Below are positions 7,357 through 11,849 of a stretch of 11,849 nucleotides of DNA, piece after piece. Within the stretch, counting starts at the first letter, position 1. The number at the start of each line of letters is the position of its first letter. Both the position numbers and the translations under genes were made by a program. The DNA is from Gemmatimonadota bacterium (GTDB lineage: Bacteria; Gemmatimonadota; Gemmatimonadetes; Longimicrobiales; RSA9): the NCBI GenBank assembly GCA_019689775.1, contig JADGGV010000071.1, positions 1 through 11,849 on the forward strand, read 5' to 3'. Under the pieces are notes generated by a model. The model did not search any database. It saw nothing but the letters and a program-made list of their open reading frames with translations, and had not been told where the DNA came from.

Positions 7357-7875
7357 TCAGATGTCGATCGCCTTCCGGAGCATCCCCTTCATGGCCTGGA
7401 AGACGGTCGCGTTCGCCTCGTACGCGCGGCGCGCGTCCATCAGGTCCACCAGCTCGTCCGTCACCCGCACGTTCGGGTAGCGCACGTAGCCCGACGCATC
7501 CGCGTCCGGGTGCCCGGGGTCGTAGACCAGCGGACCCTCCGTCGGATCCTGCACCTGCGCCACGACCTCCACCCCCGCCTCCGCCTCCAGCTCCGGCGAC
7601 GGCAGCTTCCCGGCCGGCACCCCGCCCGGCAGCTCGCCCGCGACCGGCATCGTCGGGAGCTGCCCCGTCCGCACCGGCGCCGGCGCCAGCTCGACGCCCT
7701 GCCGCTGGTACGGCCCACCCTCCGGCGTCCGCGTCGTCTCCGCGTTCGCGATGTTCGCGGCGATCACGTCCATCCGCCGCCGCTGCGCCGACAGCCCGCT
7801 CGCCGCGATCGCCAGCGACCGGAACAGCGGCCGGAACATCCCGCCGCCCCCGCCCCAAATCGGTCCGATCGGCAT
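7357..7875 (-). CDS. flgC: Flagellar basal-body rod protein FlgC
   Basis: The 172-aa product has the FlgC N-terminal motif A-A-S-G-L-S-A-Q-R-R-R-M-D-V-I-A-A-N-I-A-N (24-44), then T-T-R-T-P-E-G-G-P-Y-Q-R-Q (47-59). A Pro-rich variable middle (64-98) follows. The conserved C-terminal part has L-V-Y-D-P-G-H-P-D-A-D (116-126), G-Y-V-R-Y-P-N-V and D-A-R-R-A-Y-E-A-N (147-155), ending M-L-R-K-A-I-D-I. It is a proximal rod subunit secreted by the type III apparatus. ATG 7875 lies two bases after the flgB stop with GAGG just upstream. An internal ATG at 7839 (MFRPLF) matches the usual family start better and cannot be excluded; it would remove a Gly-rich 12-residue leader. A 60-nt gap follows before the next gene, with no promoter recognised there. 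Confidence 0.95.
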   Translation of the reverse strand: MPIGPIWGGGGGMFRPLFRSLAIAASGLSAQRRRMDVIAANIANAETTRTPEGGPYQRQGVELAPAPVRTGQLPTMPVAGELPGGVPAGKLPSPELEAEAGVEVVAQVQDPTEGPLVYDPGHPDADASGYVRYPNVRVTDELVDLMDARRAYEANATVFQAMKGMLRKAIDI

Positions 7876-7877
7876 CC

Positions 7878-8174
7878 TCAGCGCTCCCTCACGCTCGCCC
7901 GCACCTGCGCGTACACCCGCTGGAGCAGCGACGCCATCGCCTGGTAGCGCAACTGCTCGTCCGCCAGCGCGACCATCTCCGTCTCCAGGTCCACCGGCTG
8001 CCCCACCCCGGCCGCGCCGCCCTGCCCGGCGCCATCGAGCGCCACGGCGAAGCCGCCCGGGTCGCTCGCGTTCGCCACCCGACTCGCGATCACCCGCGCC
8101 CGGGCGCTGGACGCGTCCAGTCCCTCCTTCAGCATCGAGACCGTCGACAGGCGTCCGATGAGTCCGCTCAGCAT
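7878..8174 (-). CDS. flgB: Flagellar basal-body rod protein FlgB (short form)
   Basis: This 98-aa protein has the FlgB layout: an N-terminal helix (L-K-E-G-L-D-A-S-S-A-R-A-R-V-I-A, 15-30), the rod-protein turn (32-42), and a C-terminal helix beginning V-D-L-E-T-E-M-V-A-L-A (61-71) then R-Y-Q-A-M-A-S-L-L (77-85). Two departures stand out. It is about 30 residues shorter than common FlgB proteins (about 130 aa), and the usual N-I-A-N-x-x-T-P-G-Y motif reads R-V-A-N-A-S-D-P-G-G-F. It is nevertheless the first gene of the operon in the canonical place before flgC. ATG 8174 is preceded by GGAGG at 8185-8189 and sits downstream of a sigma-54 type promoter. A longer reading from ATG 8288 would cross the promoter and is rejected. 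FlgB is a proximal rod subunit next to FliE. Confidence 0.9.
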   Translation of the reverse strand: MLSGLIGRLSTVSMLKEGLDASSARARVIASRVANASDPGGFAVALDGAGQGGAAGVGQPVDLETEMVALADEQLRYQAMASLLQRVYAQVRASVRER

Positions 8175-8184
8175 GGCGTCGTCG

Positions 8185-8189
8185 CCTCC
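8185..8189 (-). promoter_or_regulatory. Ribosome binding site of flgB
   Basis: On the minus strand GGAGG stands ten bases before ATG 8174. It is the only strong Shine-Dalgarno near this reading frame, and supports choosing 8174 over the in-frame ATG at 8288. Confidence 0.7.
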
Positions 8190-8222
8190 ACTCGCAGTGC
8201 GTGCGGTTGTGCCCGGCGGGGA

Positions 8223-8237
8223 GCAAGCGACGTTCCA
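8223..8237 (-). promoter_or_regulatory. Sigma-54 type -24/-12 promoter for the flgB operon
   Basis: The minus strand reads TGGAACGTCGCTTGC, against the RpoN consensus TGGCACG-N4-TTGC: one mismatch in the eleven defined bases, with GG and GC exactly ten bases apart. Initiation would be near 8211, giving a leader of about 37 nt that contains the flgB GGAGG. The next gene upstream encodes a sigma-54 activator, which fits. The motif is seen directly; its use is inferred. Confidence 0.8.
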
Positions 8238-8295
8238 GGCGGGCCCGGTCCGCGGATGCGCCCCGCACCGGCGCGGAACGCACCCCACAAATCGT

Positions 8296-8312
8296 TGACC
8301 GATATGCGGTTA
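8296..8312. promoter_or_regulatory. Candidate upstream activator site (imperfect inverted repeat)
   Basis: TGACCG-ATATG-CGGTTA is an inverted repeat with five of six paired positions, centred about 93 bp upstream of the predicted flgB start site. It sits in one of the few AT-richer patches of the window. Position and symmetry suit a dimeric Fis-type HTH activator such as the neighbouring regulator. No second copy was found, so this remains a candidate. Confidence 0.4.
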
Positions 8313-8375
8313 CACCATCTCCACGAGGCCGGCGCCGGCGCCGGCGAGAGGGCAAAGCGGACGGAAGGCGGGCGG

Positions 8376-8410
8376 AAAAACGCGGGCGCCCCGGCAGGAT
8401 CTGCCGGGGC
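8376..8410 (-). terminator. Probable intrinsic terminator after the sigma-54 regulator gene
   Basis: A perfect 10-bp stem (8388-8397 with 8401-8410) closes a 3-base loop. On the minus strand it is followed after seven bases by five T residues (8376-8380). It lies 60 nt beyond the regulator stop and before the flgB promoter, separating the two transcription units. The gap between stem and T-run makes it less than ideal. Confidence 0.6.
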
Positions 8411-8470
8411 AGCCTCGGAGACAATTGCCGGGGCGAGCGCCGACGGCCGCGCGCCGCGACCGGCCGCCGA

Positions 8471-9901
8471 CTAGTCGTCGGCCGCGGCGGCGTCCGGACG
8501 GTTCAGCTTGTTGCGCAGCGTGCGCACGCTGATGCCGAGCAGCTCCGCCGCGCGCGTGCGGTTCTGGTTCGTGACGCGGAGCGCCTCCTCGATCAGGAGG
8601 CGCTCCGCCTCCGCGATGTTCAGCGAGCGGAGCCGGACCAGCGGCTCGTCCCCCGGCGGGTCGGTGTCGCCGCGGCCGCTCGGGGCGAACGCGCCCGCGT
8701 CCACCGCCGCGGCGCCGGACGCGCCGGCGGCCAGGCCGAACGGCTGGCCGGCGAATGCCTGCGGCCGGAGCACGGGATCGGTGCTGAGGATGACGGCGCG
8801 CTCGACCGCGTGCGCCAGCTCGCGGACGTTGCCGGGCCACGTCGAGCGCTGGAGCAGCTCGATCGTCTCGGGCGCCACGCCCTCGAACGGCTTGCCGATC
8901 TCGCGCGCGGTGCGGGCGGCGAACGCCTGGACGAGGACCGGGATGTCCTCCAACCGCTCCCGGAGCGGCGGGATGCGGATCGGCACGACGGTGAGCCGAT
9001 AGAACAGATCCTCGCGGAAGCGGCCCTCCCGGACCTCGGTGGCCAGCTCGCGGTTCGTCGTGGCGACGATGCGGACGTCCACCCGGATCGGCGCCGTCCC
9101 CCCCACGCGCTCGAACTCTTGCTCCTGGAGCACCCGCAGGAGCTTCGCCTGGAGGTCCAGGCGCATCTCCGAGATCTCGTCCAGGAGCAGCGTCCCGCGG
9201 TTCGCCCGCTCGAACGCCCCCTTCACCTGCTTCAGCGCGCCGGTGAACGCCCCCTTCTCGTGACCGAACAGCAGGCTCTCGACCAGCGTCTCCGGCATCG
9301 CCGCGCAGTTGACGGAGATGAACGGGCCGTCGCTCCGATCGCTGAGCTGGTGGATCGTCCGCGCGATCAGCTCCTTCCCGGTGCCGCTCTCGCCCTGGAG
9401 CAGCACGGTCGCGCGCGTGGGCGCGACGGTGGCCACGGTGTCCAGCACGCGCTTCAACGCGGGGCTCTCGCCCAGCACCTTGCGCTCGTTGCGGAGCTGC
9501 GAGACCTCCTCCCGCAGCGCCGCGTTCTCCCGCCGCAGCCGCACGAACTCCAGCGCCTGCTCGACGACCAGCTCGAGCTGCGCCGGCCGCACCGGCTTCG
9601 TCACGTAGTCGACCGCGCCCGCCTTGATCGCGGCGACGGCGTGCTCGATGCTCGCGTATCCCGTCGTCATCACGAGCGGGATGTCGAAGCCCTCCCGGCC
9701 GAGGCGCGCCAGGAACTCCAACCCCGTGCTCCCCGGCATCCGGTAGTCGGAGATGATCAGATCCACGCCGCCGCGGGACAGCACGGTGAACGCGGCCTCG
9801 ACGTTGTGCACGCACGTGACACGATGGCCCGCCCGCTCCAGCGTCTCCCTCAGGACGAGGAGCGCCGCCGGTTCGTCGTCGACACAGAGGATGTTCGCCA
9901 T
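8471..9901 (-). CDS. Sigma-54-dependent response regulator (NtrC/FlrC/FlgR type)
   Basis: The 476-aa protein has three full domains. The receiver (1-120) has acidic D8-D9, phospho-acceptor D52 in S-D-Y-R-M-P, T79/T80 and K102. The AAA+ sigma-54 interaction domain (about 143-375) has Walker A G-E-S-G-T-G-K-E (170-177), the sigma-54 contact loop G-A-F-T-G-A (217-222), Walker B L-L-L-D-E-I (238-243) and F-R-E-D-L-F-Y-R-L (295-303). A Fis-type HTH (427-467) contains N-R-T-R-A-A-E-L-L-G-I-S-V-R-T-L. The Ala/Gly-rich linker 385-420 is variable. ATG 9901 is chosen because M-A-N-I-L-C-V-D-D-E is a normal receiver start with AGGA just upstream; ATG 9943 adds 14 odd residues. No histidine kinase is adjacent. 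The sigma-54 promoter of the next operon makes it the likely flagellar master or class II activator; target and kinase are inferred. Confidence 0.95.
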   Translation of the reverse strand: MANILCVDDEPAALLVLRETLERAGHRVTCVHNVEAAFTVLSRGGVDLIISDYRMPGSTGLEFLARLGREGFDIPLVMTTGYASIEHAVAAIKAGAVDYVTKPVRPAQLELVVEQALEFVRLRRENAALREEVSQLRNERKVLGESPALKRVLDTVATVAPTRATVLLQGESGTGKELIARTIHQLSDRSDGPFISVNCAAMPETLVESLLFGHEKGAFTGALKQVKGAFERANRGTLLLDEISEMRLDLQAKLLRVLQEQEFERVGGTAPIRVDVRIVATTNRELATEVREGRFREDLFYRLTVVPIRIPPLRERLEDIPVLVQAFAARTAREIGKPFEGVAPETIELLQRSTWPGNVRELAHAVERAVILSTDPVLRPQAFAGQPFGLAAGASGAAAVDAGAFAPSGRGDTDPPGDEPLVRLRSLNIAEAERLLIEEALRVTNQNRTRAAELLGISVRTLRNKLNRPDAAAADD

Positions 9902-10031
9902 GGGTCCTGGAAACGGCGAGCCGACTATGACGGAGGGGTTCAAGTCGCGCGGATAGCCGGACGATACTGCGGAAGGTACACGGCTCCGCCGCGTCCGGCA
10001 ACAGCACGACGCGGCCTTCCCGTCGACCGGC

Positions 10032-10035
10032 AGGA
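10032..10035 (+). promoter_or_regulatory. Ribosome binding site fixing the GTG start of flgL
   Basis: AGGA lies four bases before GTG 10040. The reading frame is open far upstream without a suitable ATG, and family members begin M-R-I-T, so this site and the GTG define the start. Confidence 0.65.
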
Positions 10036-10039
10036 CCCG

Positions 10040-10918
10040 GTGCGCATCACGAACAGCATCCTACAACGCCAGACGCTTTCCGCGATCCAGCGCAACCTCT
10101 CCGCGATGAGCGACGCGCAGCTCCGCGTCGCCTCCGGGCTGCGCGTGCGCACGTCGTCGGACGATCCCGTGGCGGCGGCGGAGATCATGCGCGCCTCCAG
10201 CGGGCTGCGCGCGCTCGAGCAGTATCGCCGCAACATCGGCGCGGCGCGCAACCGCCTGGCCGCCGAGGAGTCGGTCCTCGACCAGCTCTCCGACCTCCTC
10301 AGCCGCGCCAGCGAGATCGCCGTGGCCCAGGCTGGCTCCACCGCCAACGCGACGACGCGCACCGTCGCGCTCGGCGAGGTCAACCAGCTCATCGACCAGG
10401 CGGTCCAGCTCGGCAACACGCGGGTCGACGGCGCGTACCTCTTCGGCGGCGCGCTCGCCGACCAGCCGCCGGTGGACGCCAACGGCCTCGTCGCCGGCTG
10501 GCGGGCCGCCGTGCCGACGAAGGTCGAGATCGCCTCCGGCCGGGCCATCGGCGTGACGCACGACGGCCAGGAGGTCTTCGGCGACACGCAGCTCATCCAA
10601 TCGCTGAAGGCGCTCGCCACCGGCCTCCAGAACGACGACGGCGAGGCGATCCGCAACGCGATCACCGACCTCTCGACCAGCTTCGACAAGCTTCAGAATT
10701 TGCTCGGCGAGGTCGGCGCGCGCGTCAACCAGCTCGACATCGCGAGCACGAACATCGATGCGCTCGAGGTCGGCCTCAAGAGCACGAAGTCCGACCTCGG
10801 CGAGGTCGACATCGAGGAGGCGATGACGGCGCTCGTCAACCGCCAGACCTCCTACCAGGCCGCCCTCGTGGCGACCTCGCGCATCATGTCCACTACGCTT
10901 TCGGATTACCTGCGATGA
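10040..10918 (+). CDS. flgL: Flagellar hook-associated protein 3 (FlgL)
   Basis: The 292-aa product has the flagellin-like N-terminal domain M-R-I-T-N-S-I-L-Q-R (1-10), then L-R-V-A-S-G-L-R-V-R-T-S-S-D-D-P (28-43), and the C-terminal helix D-I-E-E-A-M-T-A-L-V-N-R-Q-T-S-Y-Q-A-A-L (257-276) ending T-L-S-D-Y-L-R. G-A-Y-L-F-G-G (131-137) marks the usual central motif. At this length and with D-P-V-A-A-A-E-I-M instead of the flagellin D-D-A-A-G-x-A-I, it is FlgL rather than flagellin. FlgL forms the outer hook-filament junction. The start is GTG with AGGA upstream. It is divergent from the regulator gene across 138 nt; no convincing sigma-54 or sigma-28 promoter was found in front of it. Its stop overlaps the fliW start by 4 nt. 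flgK, which usually precedes flgL, is absent here. Confidence 0.95.
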   Translation: MRITNSILQRQTLSAIQRNLSAMSDAQLRVASGLRVRTSSDDPVAAAEIMRASSGLRALEQYRRNIGAARNRLAAEESVLDQLSDLLSRASEIAVAQAGSTANATTRTVALGEVNQLIDQAVQLGNTRVDGAYLFGGALADQPPVDANGLVAGWRAAVPTKVEIASGRAIGVTHDGQEVFGDTQLIQSLKALATGLQNDDGEAIRNAITDLSTSFDKLQNLLGEVGARVNQLDIASTNIDALEVGLKSTKSDLGEVDIEEAMTALVNRQTSYQAALVATSRIMSTTLSDYLR

Positions 10919-11370
10919 CCGCGGACGCTCCCGCCCTCCCCCTCGCCGAGCGCGCCGACCTGGCTGCGGACGCCGATCGGCCGATCGTGTTCCCGAAGGG
11001 GTTGCTCGGCTTCCCCGAGTGCCGGCAGTTCCACCTGACCGCCACCGCGCGTCCCGGCTTCTTCTGGCTCCGCTGCATCGAGCACCCCGCGCTGCGCTTC
11101 CTCCTGGTCGATCCCTTCCTCTTCTTCGACGGCTACGCCGTCGAGCTTGCCGACCACGACATCGGCGAGCTGGATGCCCGCGACAGCTCCGAGATCGCGA
11201 TCCTCGCCACCGTCACGCTGCCGCGCAACGCCGCCGAGCCCTGCACCGCGAACCTTCAGGGCCCGATCGCGATCAACGCCCGGCGCCGCGTCGCCCGGCA
11301 GCTCGTGCTCGCCGACTCGAAGTTCGGCCTGCGCTGTCCGCTCGACCTCGCGCGGGCCGACGCGGCCTAG
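10915..11370 (+). CDS. fliW: Flagellar assembly factor FliW
   Basis: This 151-aa protein has the FliW pattern: I-V-F-P-K-G-L-L-G-F (24-33), F-L-L-V-D-P-F-L-F-F-D-G-Y (62-74), T-A-N-L-Q-G-P-I-A-I-N (111-121) and R-Q-L-V-L (128-132). Its first about 20 residues are extra and Ala-rich. FliW binds flagellin and, when free, the translational repressor CsrA, so flagellin synthesis is tuned to export. Neither csrA nor a flagellin gene is in the window. The ATG overlaps the flgL TGA (ATGA), so the two are probably co-translated. The unit ends at the hairpin near 11420. Family and start are secure; the CsrA partner is assumed from other bacteria. Confidence 0.95.
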   Translation: MTADAPALPLAERADLAADADRPIVFPKGLLGFPECRQFHLTATARPGFFWLRCIEHPALRFLLVDPFLFFDGYAVELADHDIGELDARDSSEIAILATVTLPRNAAEPCTANLQGPIAINARRRVARQLVLADSKFGLRCPLDLARADAA

Positions 11371-11419
11371 CCGCGCCGGGAGGGGCGAGGCCCCCCCGAG
11401 CCGCCGCGCCGGCGAGACG

Positions 11420-11460
11420 ACGGCCCGGGCGCCACCTTGGCGCCCGGGCCGTTCATCGTT
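11420..11460 (+). terminator. Strong hairpin terminating flgL-fliW
   Basis: A perfect 14-bp inverted repeat (11420-11433 with 11439-11452) with a 5-base loop lies 49 nt after the fliW stop. The following plus-strand bases are only moderately T-rich (TTCATCGTT), so termination may be partly hairpin-driven. Lying between convergent genes, it could act in both directions. A smaller GC hairpin (11382-11394, 5-bp stem) precedes it. Confidence 0.65.
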
Positions 11461-11564
11461 GCCCTGCCCGACCGGCCCGCACGGCGCCGGCGCCGACCGG
11501 CGCGCGGGCGGCGCGCCGCCCGGCCCGGCGGCTCCGGTCCGTCGACGCCCGCGGACGACTCGAG

Positions 11565-11849
11565 CTACCCGCCGCAGCGCTCCAACCGCAGCCGGGCGCG
11601 CGCCGCGCCGCTCAGCCGCACCTCCAGCCCATCCACCCCGCGGACCACGACCGGCGTCCCGGCCGCCAGCCGCCGCGAGATGCCATCCAGCAGTTCCGCC
11701 CCGCTCCGCACGCCCTCCCGGGACGGCCGCACCACCACCCGAAACGACGAGCCGCGCTCCGTGACCCCGGCCAGGAGCGCGCAGTCTACCCGGTCGACGT
11801 CTCCCGGGCCCGGGTCCCGCCCCCACGGCCCGCCCGGCCCACCCGGCCC
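11565..11849 (-). CDS. Unknown protein, C-terminal part (runs off right edge)
   Basis: A minus-strand frame is open from the window edge to TAG 11565-11567 (94 residues). It is not recognised. The first about 18 visible residues are a Gly/Pro-rich linker. The rest looks like a small alpha/beta domain: V-D-C-A-L-L-A-G-V, then S-S-F-R-V-V-V-R-P-S-R-E-G-V-R-S-G-A-E-L-L, a helix with I-S-R-R-L-A-A-G-T, then P-V-V-V-R and V-R-L-S-G. Almost every third codon position is G or C and second positions are balanced, as in the true genes here, which is the main argument for coding. The start lies outside the window or is a GTG within it. It is convergent to fliW, with the terminator hairpin in between. 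No function is proposed. Confidence 0.5.
   Translation of the reverse strand, partial: GPGGPGGPWGRDPGPGDVDRVDCALLAGVTERGSSFRVVVRPSREGVRSGAELLDGISRRLAAGTPVVVRGVDGLEVRLSGAARARLRLERCGG

Noticed and set aside
8175..8288. Longer flgB starting at ATG 8288
   Set aside because: The added 38 residues do not fit FlgB and would run through the -24/-12 promoter and the GGAGG.
9902..10039. Sigma-54, sigma-28 or sigma-70 promoter in the divergent regulator/flgL gap
   Set aside because: Pairs of GG-N10-GC exist but match the consensus poorly. A weak -10-like GATACT at 9963-9968 lacks a good -35, and no TAAA-N15-GCCGATAA is present. A promoter must exist but cannot be placed from sequence.
8201..10918. A 905-codon plus-strand reading frame covering flgL and the region opposite the regulator
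   Set aside because: Only the part from GTG 10040 matches a family (FlgL). The rest is the antisense of the sigma-54 regulator, with Arg/Ala-rich low-complexity translation typical of GC-rich shadow frames.
10906..11826. A 306-codon minus-strand frame over fliW and the right-hand region
   Set aside because: It is antisense to fliW and low in complexity. A different minus frame at 11565-11849 has better coding character.
1..11849. CRISPR arrays, tRNA, rRNA, transposases, attachment sites
   Set aside because: None were seen. The window is fully accounted for by flagellar genes, two short control regions and the edge ORFs.

Overview
The window is a block of flagellar genes from a very GC-rich bacterium, with third codon positions almost all G or C. 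Gene content and order (FliW present, a MotE/MgtE_N-type protein between FliJ and the FliK position, a sigma-54 response regulator next to the basal-body operon) would fit a Gemmatimonadota- or Deltaproteobacteria-like organism. That placement is inference from gene content only; no rRNA or other taxonomic marker is present.

Left to centre (about 1-8174), all on the minus strand and transcribed right to left, is one tightly packed basal-body/export operon: flgB, flgC, a small unrecognised ORF, fliE, fliF, fliG, fliH, fliI, fliJ, a motE-like gene, and a gene at the usual fliK position that runs off the left edge. Most junctions are overlaps of 1-14 nt or gaps of under 20 nt; the largest is 60 nt, between flgC and the small ORF. 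The last gene is the most unusual item. An Ala/Pro-rich FliK-like protein carries a complete-looking M15-family (CwlK/Ply500-like) zinc peptidoglycan peptidase domain with all expected metal ligands.

The non-coding stretch 8175-8470 (296 nt) reads as a control region. It holds a probable terminator for the regulator gene (8376-8410), an imperfect inverted repeat that could be an activator site (8296-8312), and a sigma-54 type -24/-12 promoter (8223-8237) with its GG and GC elements at exact spacing, 49 nt ahead of the flgB start codon.

Upstream of that, 8471-9901 on the minus strand encodes an NtrC/FlrC/FlgR-type sigma-54 activator. Across a 138-nt divergent gap, flgL (GTG start) and fliW are transcribed on the plus strand with a 4-nt overlap and end at a perfect 14-bp hairpin (11420-11452). 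At the right edge a convergent minus-strand ORF of unknown function enters the window.

Together the genes suggest this programme: the response regulator activates sigma-54 RNA polymerase at the flgB promoter. The operon supplies the MS ring (FliF), switch (FliG), export ATPase complex (FliH/I/J) and proximal rod/adaptor (FliE, FlgB, FlgC). FlgL and FliW belong to the later hook-filament stage. No CRISPR array, tRNA, rRNA or insertion sequence was seen.
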